Of a stretch of 64,000 nt of DNA, positions 34,493 through 41,599 are shown piece by piece (the stretch's first letter is position 1; the number at the start of each line of letters is the position of its first letter). The stretch spans positions 1 through 64,000 of the forward strand of contig CALGAR010000133.1 in NCBI GenBank assembly GCA_937959285.1, read 5' to 3'. A model generated the notes under the pieces. That model worked only from the letters and a program-made list of their open reading frames with translations, did no database searches and was not told the DNA's origin. The DNA comes from an uncultured Bryobacterales bacterium. GTDB taxonomy: Bacteria > Acidobacteriota > Terriglobia > Bryobacterales > Bryobacteraceae. Made by a program: the position numbers and the translations under genes.

Positions 34493-35899
34493 CTAGCTGA
34501 GATATTCCGGCGGAGCGGCGAAGGGCCCGCGGGCTGCCTCCAGCCGGGCGCCAACCTCAAGAAGAAGCTCCTCGGTCCACGGCGCGCCGACTAGCTGCAC
34601 GCCTATCGGTAGTGTATCTGACGTAAAAGTGATTGGAACGACCAGCCCGGGCATTCCGAAGAGGTTGAAAGGCGTCACGGGAGCCATTGCCTCGAGGAGT
34701 TCGATTTCGCCTTGAGGGGTTTTCCAGCGGCGCTCTCCGTGGCGCCAGGCAGCAACGCCGCACGCCGGAAGCAGCAGAATCGGAAACTTCTCCATCTGGC
34801 GCAAGAGAGAGGCGCGCATCTTATCCCGGATCGCCAGTTGCGTGACGACTTCACGCCCCGTGGGCTCCGGACGCCCTTCCGTTCGCCGGAGGAGTTCGAC
34901 TCCCGTCGAATGACACTCGGACTCGCGCCCCGCGATCATTTCCCTCGTAAAAGGGGCTGGCACATCGATGAAGAAGAACGACCAGACCTCGGTCGCGCGT
35001 TCGACGCCATGAGGTCGAAAAGGCTCTACGGGGATTCCGCACTCCTCGAACAGCTTCCCCGCCCTCAGGACGGCCTCGCGCATCTCAGGCTGTACTGGCA
35101 CATCGTTCCAGTTCTCCATCAGCCCAACTCGGACACCTTCCAGGTCTGGCGGCTGAAGCGGAACAGGAGCAGAGAATGGATCCTCCGGGTCGTAGCCGGA
35201 GAGGACTTCGAACAGCACGCGCAGGTCCGCGACATTGCGAGCCATTGTTCCAGCGACCCCAAGCAGGCCGCCTGGATGAGCGATCTCCGGGAAGTGTCCC
35301 GCCGCAGACACACGTCCAGGCGTGGGTTTCAGCCCAGTGATTCCCGAAAAGTGCGCGGGGATCCGGATGGAGCCGCCCCCGTCGCTGCCAATCCCTCCTG
35401 CTGAGCAGAAGCTCGCAATGGCTGCGGACTCCCCGCCGCTCGATCCGCCTGGCGTCCTCTCAAGATTCCAGGGGTTGTTGGTCCGTCCGATGATCCGGTT
35501 GTCGGTCTCCCAGTTGTACAGAAACTCAGGCGTATTCGTCTTTCCGAGAATGATAGCGCCGGCAGCGCGAAGCCGCCGGACAGCCGTCGAATCGCGCGAC
35601 GCGATGTGCTTGCAGCGAAGGAGGCTTCCGCAGAGGGTCGGCACGCCTTCAATATCAAAGCTGTCTTTCACCGTGACGGGAACGCCGTGCAGAGGCCCAG
35701 TCGGCCCGCCATCAACCACTGCCTGCTCTGCTCTCTTCGCCGCGTTTCGAGCCTCGTCTGAAAACAGGCGGACGAAGGCATTAATCGTTCCGTTGTGCTT
35801 CTCAATCTGACAGAGGTGCGCCTCGACCAGTTCGACAGGCGACAACTGGCGTGATCGGACGAGAGACGCCATCTCGCGCAAACTCAGGCGGTGTGGCAT
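34493..35899 (-). CDS. Amidase (amidase signature family)
   Basis: 468 residues, full amidase-signature length. The Ser-cisSer-Lys triad is visible: Lys in VTVKDSFDIEG (about 77), the cis-Ser and nucleophile Ser within TPGGSSGGESAAIA and GGIGSDGGGSIRIPAHFSGITGLKPT. The family hydrolyses carboxamides (GatA, fatty-acid amide hydrolase, acetamidase). The GSDGGGSIRIPAHFSG pattern is that of generic AS amidases; absence of gatB/gatC next door argues against GatA. No signal peptide; cytoplasmic. Divergent from moeA by 68 nt. Confidence 0.93.
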   Translation of the reverse strand: MPHRLSLREMASLVRSRQLSPVELVEAHLCQIEKHNGTINAFVRLFSDEARNAAKRAEQAVVDGGPTGPLHGVPVTVKDSFDIEGVPTLCGSLLRCKHIASRDSTAVRRLRAAGAIILGKTNTPEFLYNWETDNRIIGRTNNPWNLERTPGGSSGGESAAIASFCSAGGIGSDGGGSIRIPAHFSGITGLKPTPGRVSAAGHFPEIAHPGGLLGVAGTMARNVADLRVLFEVLSGYDPEDPFSAPVPLQPPDLEGVRVGLMENWNDVPVQPEMREAVLRAGKLFEECGIPVEPFRPHGVERATEVWSFFFIDVPAPFTREMIAGRESECHSTGVELLRRTEGRPEPTGREVVTQLAIRDKMRASLLRQMEKFPILLLPACGVAAWRHGERRWKTPQGEIELLEAMAPVTPFNLFGMPGLVVPITFTSDTLPIGVQLVGAPWTEELLLEVGARLEAARGPFAAPPEYLS

Positions 35900-35967
35900 A
35901 AGTTTCAGTGTCCTGCGATTGCACCGGCCTCACAACTCCCCCTCGCTCAGCGCGCTAGAATGGCCTC

Positions 35968-37161
35968 GTGGCGACGTACCACTTTCGCGAGGCGCGGCAG
36001 TGCGTCCTCGAGCAGATTCTGGCAGCGCGAGGCGTACCAGGCGTCGAGAAGGTCCCGCTGATCGAAGCCGCTGGACGGGTCCTGGCTGAGCCCATCCATG
36101 CAGACCGCGACTATCCGCCTCTTGCCCGGTCCATTCGAGATGGATTCGCCGTCCGGGCCTCCGGCTTTACAGGATCTGCGTGGGTCGTAGGAGAGGTGCG
36201 AGCCGGGGAACAGTTTCGGGGCGAGGTCGGAGAAGGCGAAGCCGTTGAGATCATGACAGGCGCTCCCGTTCCGACTGGAGCCGACGCCGTCATCATGGTG
36301 GAGCACGTCGAGCGAAGCGGCGATCGTATCGCCACGACGCGGAAAGTTTCGCCGGGCGATTTCGTCAACCCGCGCGGCTCTGAAGCTGCGCGGGGAGCCG
36401 TGATTCTCCCTCGCGGCAAACGCATCGGCTTCGCCGAAATCGCGGCCTTGGCCATGACGGGCGTAACCGAAGTTGCGGTCTATCGCAAACCGCGCGTGGC
36501 GATCCTGGCGACAGGAGACGAGATTGTCCCTGTGGAGGCTGTGCCGCAAGAGTACCAGATTCGAAACTCGAACGCCTATTCGCTGGCCGTGCAGGTCCGA
36601 AACGCGGGCGGAGAACCTGTGATTCTGCCGGTTGCGCCCGATGAATTCGAGGCGACGCGGAAGCTGATCGAACAGGGCCTCACGTTCGATCTTTTCCTGC
36701 TGTCCGGCGGCGTCTCGGCCGGTAAGTACGATATTGTCGAGAGGGTGCTCCTCTCTCTGGGCGCCGAATTCTACTTCGACCGCGTGTTGATCCAGCCCGG
36801 CCAGCCTCTCGTGTTTGGCAGTGCCCAGGGCCGCTTCTTCTTCGGTCTCCCCGGCAACCCTGCGTCAACAATGGTAACGTTCGAGATTTTTGCGAAGGCA
36901 GCGGTAGAGCTGCTCGGGGGCCAGTGCGGCACAAGCCTTCCGATCCTGTACACAAGGCTTGCTACAGACTTTCGTCATAAGCCCGGACTTACGCGATTCT
37001 TACCAGCACAGCTCAGCGAAGACGGCTCCCAGCTCACGCCCGTGCCATGGCAGGGATCGAGCGACGTCGTCGCCATAGCGAAAGCAAGCGCGTGGCTGGT
37101 GGCCGACGCCGGCCGCGAAGAATACCGCGCCGGTGATTGGATTCAGGTGCTCCTCCGATGA
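35968..37161 (+). CDS. moeA: Molybdopterin molybdotransferase
   Basis: Inserts molybdate into adenylylated molybdopterin to complete molybdenum cofactor. 397 residues from GTG 35968. Domains: MoeA N-terminal domain (VLAEPIHADRDYPPLARSIRDGFAV), MoCF-binding domain with the GDEI and LSGGVSAGKYDIV motifs, FGLPGNPAS, and the C-terminal barrel. Its stop overlaps the moaC ATG (ATGA), giving the tightly coupled moeA-moaC-mog operon. Expected to serve molybdoenzymes elsewhere in the genome. Confidence 0.96.
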   Translation: MATYHFREARQCVLEQILAARGVPGVEKVPLIEAAGRVLAEPIHADRDYPPLARSIRDGFAVRASGFTGSAWVVGEVRAGEQFRGEVGEGEAVEIMTGAPVPTGADAVIMVEHVERSGDRIATTRKVSPGDFVNPRGSEAARGAVILPRGKRIGFAEIAALAMTGVTEVAVYRKPRVAILATGDEIVPVEAVPQEYQIRNSNAYSLAVQVRNAGGEPVILPVAPDEFEATRKLIEQGLTFDLFLLSGGVSAGKYDIVERVLLSLGAEFYFDRVLIQPGQPLVFGSAQGRFFFGLPGNPASTMVTFEIFAKAAVELLGGQCGTSLPILYTRLATDFRHKPGLTRFLPAQLSEDGSQLTPVPWQGSSDVVAIAKASAWLVADAGREEYRAGDWIQVLLR

Positions 37162-37625
37162 ATCGATTCTCCCATTTCGATGACGCGGGCGCAGCTCGCA
37201 TGGTCGACGTCTCCGAAAAGGCTTCCACCCGGCGGACGGCTCGGGCAGAAGCGTTTGTGCGGATCCGTCCCGAAGTGCTGGCGAAGCTCCCGGAAAATCC
37301 GAAGGGCAACCCGCTCGAAGTCGCACGAATTGCCGGTGTCATGGCTGCGAAGAAGACTTCGGAATTGATTCCGCTGTGCCACCCCCTGGCGCTTACGCAC
37401 GCGGACGTCGAGGTGGCAATGGAAGCCGAGGGCGTTCGAATCCTTGCGTCAGCAGCAACGACAGGTCCGACCGGAGTCGAAATGGAAGCAATGACCGCAG
37501 CATCGGTCGCCGCTCTGACCGTTTATGACATGACCAAAGCCATGGACAAGTCGATCACCATCGAGCACGTGTGTTTGCTCGAAAAGACAGGCGGCAAGAG
37601 CGGAACTTACCGGAGGGGCGCCTGA
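37158..37625 (+). CDS. moaC: Cyclic pyranopterin monophosphate synthase
   Basis: Converts the 3',8-cyclo-7,8-dihydro-GTP made by MoaA into cyclic pyranopterin monophosphate. 155 residues from ATG 37158, overlapping the moeA stop. Signature LIPLCHPLALTHADVEV and GVEMEAMTAAS, YDMTKAMDKS contain the conserved His, Asp and Lys used in catalysis. The upstream in-frame TTG at 37137 is not used, since it would extend into moeA. The stop TGA shares a base with the mog ATG. Confidence 0.97.
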   Translation: MNRFSHFDDAGAARMVDVSEKASTRRTARAEAFVRIRPEVLAKLPENPKGNPLEVARIAGVMAAKKTSELIPLCHPLALTHADVEVAMEAEGVRILASAATTGPTGVEMEAMTAASVAALTVYDMTKAMDKSITIEHVCLLEKTGGKSGTYRRGA

Positions 37626-38134
37626 TGTACCGCGCGGCAGTACTGACGATCAGCGATTCTGTTCATCAGGGAGTTCGAAAGGATCTCTCCGGGCCGGCAG
37701 TCAAGGCAAGACTGGAAGAACTGGGCTGGGTCGTCGAGGACGTCGAGGTGCTTCCGGACGAGGCCCCAGCCATCTCCTCGCGGCTTGTTGAAATTGCCGC
37801 TGGCGGCCGGGTTGGGGCGATCTTTACCACGGGTGGCACGGGCGTGGCCCTGCGCGATGTCACTCCAGAGGCGACCCGCGCCGTGATCGATCGCGAAATT
37901 CCGGGGCTCGCGGAGATGATGCGGGCGGAGGGACGAAAGCACACGCCGTTCGCGGCGCTCTCGCGGGGGATTGCAGGCAGCCGCGGCCGTGTGCTGATTG
38001 TAAACCTGCCAGGATCGCCCAAAGGCGCGGTCCAGTCTCTGGATGTTATTGTGGGAGTAGTACCGCATGTTCTGGACCTCTTGAGCGGAAAGACCGCACA
38101 TGAGAGTGAATCGAAACGGGACATGGTAGTTTGA
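37625..38134 (+). CDS. mog: MogA/MoaB-family molybdopterin adenylyltransferase
   Basis: 169 residues from ATG 37625 (TGATG overlap with moaC). MoCF-biosynthesis fold: AVLTISDSVHQG at the N-terminus, FTTGGTGVALRDVTPEAT (the GGTG nucleotide/MPT-binding loop), and LSRGIAGSRGRVLIVNLPGSPKGAV near the end. Adenylylates molybdopterin for MoeA. MogA and MoaB are hard to separate by eye; being in the operon with moeA and moaC fits either. Confidence 0.92.
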   Translation: MYRAAVLTISDSVHQGVRKDLSGPAVKARLEELGWVVEDVEVLPDEAPAISSRLVEIAAGGRVGAIFTTGGTGVALRDVTPEATRAVIDREIPGLAEMMRAEGRKHTPFAALSRGIAGSRGRVLIVNLPGSPKGAVQSLDVIVGVVPHVLDLLSGKTAHESESKRDMVV

Positions 38135-38154
38135 CGTCAGAAGAAAGGTCCAAA

Positions 38155-39252
38155 ATGCGCGCACTACGTTCTACACTCGCCGCTTTGGTGTGCCTCTCGC
38201 TAGCGGCTCAGCAGCCCGCTCCTAACCCTCCCCGGCAGGAAGGCGAGACACCGGCGGACGAGCATGTCATCCGTACCACGGTCAACGTTGTGGTCGCGCC
38301 GGTGACCGTGCTGGACAAGAACGGACAGTTTGTCACGGGCTTGCAGCCGCATGATTTCCGTCTCTATGACAACGAGATCCTGCAGGACATTAACGAGGAC
38401 ATCGCTTTCCAGCCGCTGAGCCTCGTCGTCGCTGTCCAGGCCAACTGGCGCGTGGATTCGATGCTCTCCAAGATCCGTAAGGCAGGTCATCTGCTGCAGC
38501 CTCTGGTAACCGGTGAGCAAGGGGAAGTGGCAGTGATCTCCTTTGACCACCAGATCAGGCTGCATCAGGATTTCACCTCGGATCCCGATAAGATCCAGGC
38601 GGCATTCGAGAAGATTAAAGCCGGCAGCAACACTCATGCCCTCATCGATGCTGTCAGCTACGCTTCCCGTATGCTCCGAAAGCGCCCGAACAATCGCCGT
38701 AAGGTGATTCTGCTGATCAGCGAGACCCGTGACGGCGGCAGCGAGGGTAAGGTCCGTGATGCGATCACAGACCTTCAACTGGATAACATCAGCCTGTACT
38801 CGGTAAACATCAATCGCGCCGTCGCCGCTTTGACACAAAAACCCGCATACCCGCGGCCCGATCCGCTTCCTCCGACGGCCCGGCCGATGCCCCCAGGAGC
38901 AGCAGTGACGCCGGAGACGGTCGCCGGACTCCACGCAGCGCCCGGGCAGGCGGCCAACATCGCCCCTCTGATTCGCGAGATTTTCGTGCAGGTGAAATCT
39001 CTCTTTATCGACAATCCTGTCGAAGTCTTCACGAAGTTCACGGGCGGGCGCGAATATGCTTTTGTGACGCAGAGGGATCTGGAGCGTGCGATCCTCGACA
39101 TCGGCGAGGAGCTGCACAGCCAGTACCTGCTCAGCTACAACCCCAACAACAAGCTCGAAGGCGGTTTCCACGCAATCCGGGTGGAAGTGAACCGGCCCAA
39201 CCTGACGATTCGAACCCGGCCCGGCTACTGGCTGGCGGCGGTCCCCGAGTAA
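38155..39252 (+). CDS. Exported acidobacterial VWFA-related protein
   Basis: 365 residues, ATG 38155 after AAGAAAGG, signal peptide MRALRSTLAALVCLSLAAQ. The first 60 residues (TTVNVVVAPVTVLDKNGQFVTGL, LYDNEI) are the beta-segment that typically precedes the domain. Residues about 85-250 are a von Willebrand A-like fold in which the DxSxS metal-ion (MIDAS) motif is degenerate (LVVAVQANWRVDS), so divalent-metal ligand binding may be lost. The C-terminus ends HAIRVEVNRPNLTIRTRPGYW, highly typical of this acidobacterial family. Begins 20 nt after mog, so it may ride on the Moco operon, but a functional link is not evident. Confidence 0.84.
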   Translation: MRALRSTLAALVCLSLAAQQPAPNPPRQEGETPADEHVIRTTVNVVVAPVTVLDKNGQFVTGLQPHDFRLYDNEILQDINEDIAFQPLSLVVAVQANWRVDSMLSKIRKAGHLLQPLVTGEQGEVAVISFDHQIRLHQDFTSDPDKIQAAFEKIKAGSNTHALIDAVSYASRMLRKRPNNRRKVILLISETRDGGSEGKVRDAITDLQLDNISLYSVNINRAVAALTQKPAYPRPDPLPPTARPMPPGAAVTPETVAGLHAAPGQAANIAPLIREIFVQVKSLFIDNPVEVFTKFTGGREYAFVTQRDLERAILDIGEELHSQYLLSYNPNNKLEGGFHAIRVEVNRPNLTIRTRPGYWLAAVPE

Positions 39253-39342
39253 TCCCTCGTTTCGACCCGGCACATTTTTTTAACCAGGTAGAGGGAATAC
39301 GCCGCCGGCTTCCCACGCATCGAATATGTAGAAAGGTGGGTT

Positions 39343-40017
39343 GTGTCAAGGGGGGTGCTTGCGAAAGCCATCCCGGCTCTTCTGGGTCTGATCAGCGCTG
39401 GCGTCATCATTAAGACTGTGACCGGGGACTCGGCAGGCAACGGTTTTCCAGACCCCGTCGTCAACATCGGAAAACAGACGGAACGAGGGAAGGCCTTCTT
39501 TGCCGGCGGGTGCTTCTGGTGCCTGGAAGCTGTCTTTGAGCAGCTTTCGGGCGTTGAAGCCGTGGCGTGCGGTTACGCCGGTGGAAAGCCGCAGGACGCC
39601 AGATACGAGCTCGTGCATACAGGACAAACCGATCACGCCGAAGCGATCGAAGTCACCTACGATCCGTCGAAGATCTCCTACGGTCAGCTATTGAAAGTCT
39701 TCTTCAGCGTGGCCCACGATCCCACCCAGCTAAATCGCCAGGGTCCTGACTTTGGACGCCAGTTCCGCTCGGCAATCTTTTACGTCGATGCGCACCAGAA
39801 GCGGGCAGCGGAAGCTTACATCTCCCAGCTCGAAAAAGCGAAAGTCTATCCGAAGCCGATTGTCACCGACGTTGTGGAGCTGAAGGGCTTTTATCCTGCG
39901 GAAGACTACAATCAGGATTTTGTGAAGAAGAACCCGGACCACCCTTACGTCTTGATGCATGCCATGCCGAAAGTGAAGAAGCTCCGCAAGCAATTTCCTT
40001 CCCTGCTGAAGCACTAG
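39343..40017 (+). CDS. msrA: Peptide methionine sulfoxide reductase MsrA, membrane-anchored or exported
   Basis: Reduces the S-epimer of methionine sulfoxide in proteins. 224 residues from GTG 39343 behind AAAGGTGGG; a second GTG at 39355 is also possible. Residues about 5-22 are a hydrophobic anchor or signal (VLAKAIPALLGLISAGVII), so it likely acts outside the cytoplasm. The active site is GGCFWCLEAVF with catalytic Cys57; GYAGG, YEEV-like HTGQTDHAEA and the C-terminal IYFVDAHQK-like strand are present. The recycling cysteines near the C-terminus are not obvious. msrB is about 10 kb away, not adjacent. Confidence 0.94.
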   Translation: MSRGVLAKAIPALLGLISAGVIIKTVTGDSAGNGFPDPVVNIGKQTERGKAFFAGGCFWCLEAVFEQLSGVEAVACGYAGGKPQDARYELVHTGQTDHAEAIEVTYDPSKISYGQLLKVFFSVAHDPTQLNRQGPDFGRQFRSAIFYVDAHQKRAAEAYISQLEKAKVYPKPIVTDVVELKGFYPAEDYNQDFVKKNPDHPYVLMHAMPKVKKLRKQFPSLLKH

Positions 40018-40080
40018 CCGCCCGGCAACAGTCGCGAAACCCGGTGTTTTCGCCTACCATGCGAAGAGGAGCGACTCACG

Positions 40081-40539
40081 ATGCGGATTGTGCTCGGTGC
40101 GGACCATGCCGGCTATGAGATGAAGCAAGGGCTCGCCGACTATGTTCGGACGTTGGGGCACCAGGTGCGTGACGTGGGCACTAACGGGAAGGACCCGGTG
40201 GATTACCCGGACTTTGCTGTCAAAGTCGCCGAAGCGATCCGTAATGGGGAGGCGGATCGGGGCATTCTGATCTGCGGAAGCGGCGTAGGCGCGTCCGTAG
40301 CCGCAAATAAGGTGCCGGGCATACGCGCCGGCCTCTGCCATGATACCTACTCCGCTCACCAAGGAGTCGAGCACGATGATATGAACGTCCTCGTGATCGG
40401 CTCACGCGTGATTGCCGAACACCTTGCCCGCGAGCTCGTGCACGCTTACCTCGACGCAAAATTCAGCGGGGAGGAGCGCCACGTCCGCCGCCTGCAAAAG
40501 GTGAAAGCCCTGGAAGACCGGTTCGCTAACTGCCGCTAG
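40081..40539 (+). CDS. rpiB: Ribose-5-phosphate isomerase B
   Basis: Interconverts ribose-5-phosphate and ribulose-5-phosphate in the pentose phosphate pathway. 152 residues, ATG 40081 after GAGGAG. Catalytic features match RpiB: GADHAGYEMK at the start (Asp8, His9), DYPDFA, ICGSGVGASVAANK with Cys65 as the proton-shuttling cysteine, CHDTYSAH with His98 region, and NVLVIGSRVI. Some RpiB homologues prefer allose- or galactose-phosphate, but this one lacks any visible reason to doubt the usual substrate. Confidence 0.95.
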   Translation: MRIVLGADHAGYEMKQGLADYVRTLGHQVRDVGTNGKDPVDYPDFAVKVAEAIRNGEADRGILICGSGVGASVAANKVPGIRAGLCHDTYSAHQGVEHDDMNVLVIGSRVIAEHLARELVHAYLDAKFSGEERHVRRLQKVKALEDRFANCR

Positions 40540-40704
40540 GACTGCCAGGACTGCGGTGGCACGTGCCTTCCACATGGGGAGCCAGCCTTTCCTTGAAGAG
40601 AAAAACCGAATCTGTGTGAGCCATCCTGATCGAGGTCAACGCCATTACTTACTGGAAGGCGAATGCGGCCGCATCCGACCCGCCAACTCTCAAGGAGGAA
40701 GATC
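40540..40704. other. Intergenic gap
   Basis: 165 nt between rpiB and the OsmC-like gene; nothing convincing beyond the strong ribosome-binding site of the latter. Confidence 0.5.
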
Positions 40705-41256
40705 ATGGTTCACACGATGGGAATCAACGGCGTCGCCGTCGACCAACTCATGCAGCTCGTTGAAGCGGTGAAGGCGCAGCCTGAAATGGGCAAAGTCACA
40801 TTCCGAGCTGAGAATCAATGGGCCACTTGCGCAAAAAGCTGTACGACGATCGATGACTTCATCGGCGCCGGCTCCGACAACCGCAAACGGACGGAGAAGT
40901 TTCGGCTGCTCGCCGACGAACCGCCCGTCCTGTTGGGCGAAGACACCGCGCCGAATCCGGTCGAATTCATCCTGCACGCACTTTGCACCTGTTTGACCAC
41001 AACCACGGTGTACCAGGCAGCGTCCCGGGGAATTCAGATCGAAAGTCTCTCATCCAAAATGGAGGGCGATCTCGACCTGCGCGGCTTCATGGGTTTAGCG
41101 CCCGACGTCCGCAAAGGGTATCAGGAGCTGCGGGTCTCCTTCACTGTCAAGAGCCAAGCCGATGCCGAGCAGTTGAAGGAGCTGATGCAGTTCTCACCGG
41201 TGCTCGACATCATCCGGAACCCCGTCCCCGTAACCATTACGGTGCAAACGCTTTAA
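40705..41256 (+). CDS. OsmC/Ohr-family protein
   Basis: 183 residues; ATG 40705 sits after a strong AAGGAGGAAGAT. OsmC-like proteins use two cysteines to reduce organic peroxides. Here HALCTCLTTT carries the family cysteine in the long helix, preceded by PVEFIL. The first redox cysteine is less certain, perhaps the CAKSC near residue 35. The PPVLLGEDTAPNP segment and GDLDLRGFMGLAPDVRKGYQELRVSF are typical of the OsmC-like (YhfA) branch rather than of Ohr. Probably cytoplasmic; role in peroxide or thiol stress is inferred. Confidence 0.85.
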   Translation: MVHTMGINGVAVDQLMQLVEAVKAQPEMGKVTFRAENQWATCAKSCTTIDDFIGAGSDNRKRTEKFRLLADEPPVLLGEDTAPNPVEFILHALCTCLTTTTVYQAASRGIQIESLSSKMEGDLDLRGFMGLAPDVRKGYQELRVSFTVKSQADAEQLKELMQFSPVLDIIRNPVPVTITVQTL

Positions 41257-41370
41257 CCACTCTAAGTGAAACAGAAGGGGCTGAAGTTCCAAAATGCTTT
41301 GGCCCTTTTCAACCTTCCTGTCTTACTCTTCCTGTCTGGCTCCTTCGCTCTCTCTCCGCTTGCGTTGAAA

Positions 41371-41390
41371 TCTGACAAAACTCTGACAAA
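41371..41390. promoter_or_regulatory. Pho-box-like tandem repeat upstream of the siderophore receptor gene
   Basis: TCTGACAAA occurs at 41371-41379 and again at 41382-41390, an 11-bp spacing (one helical turn). The reverse strand reads TGTCA-N6-TGTCA, the arrangement recognised by PhoB-type regulators. It lies about 65 nt upstream of the predicted -35. Binding is not shown; it is the only tandem motif in the 343-nt gap 41257-41599. Confidence 0.5.
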
Positions 41391-41455
41391 CAGCCGCTAC
41401 CCCATGCAGGCCAAGCACTTGCACGCCGGAGTTCGGCAACTTGCAAGATTTCTAG

Positions 41456-41485
41456 TTGACATTCAGTTGCAAACCGGACTAGTCT
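41456..41485 (+). promoter_or_regulatory. Possible sigma70-type promoter for the iron-uptake cluster
   Basis: A perfect TTGACA (-35) at 41456-41461 is followed after 18 nt by TAGTCT (41480-41485), a weak -10. It would make a leader of about 110 nt before ATG 41600. Moderate support only because of the poor -10. Confidence 0.4.
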
Positions 41486-41489
41486 AGTC
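41477..41489. promoter_or_regulatory. Perfect inverted repeat over the predicted -10
   Basis: GACTA-GTC-TAGTC, a 5-bp inverted repeat with a 3-nt spacer, overlaps the -10 region of the predicted promoter. Position suits a repressor operator. It does not match the Fur consensus. Short enough to be chance. Confidence 0.3.
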
Positions 41490-41599
41490 GTACATTGGAG
41501 AGCGGCTCTGGCGGAGTGCAAATGCTTCGCAGGGCGCCTATTGAAGCAAGCAATTTTCAAGTTCAAGTACCGGCTTTTTGCCCTGAGGAGGATTACCAG

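Noticed and set aside
41257..41599. Fur-type operator upstream of the receptor
   Set aside because: No GATAATGATAATCATTATC-like sequence; only the TTGACA promoter, the tandem repeat and a short palindrome are seen.
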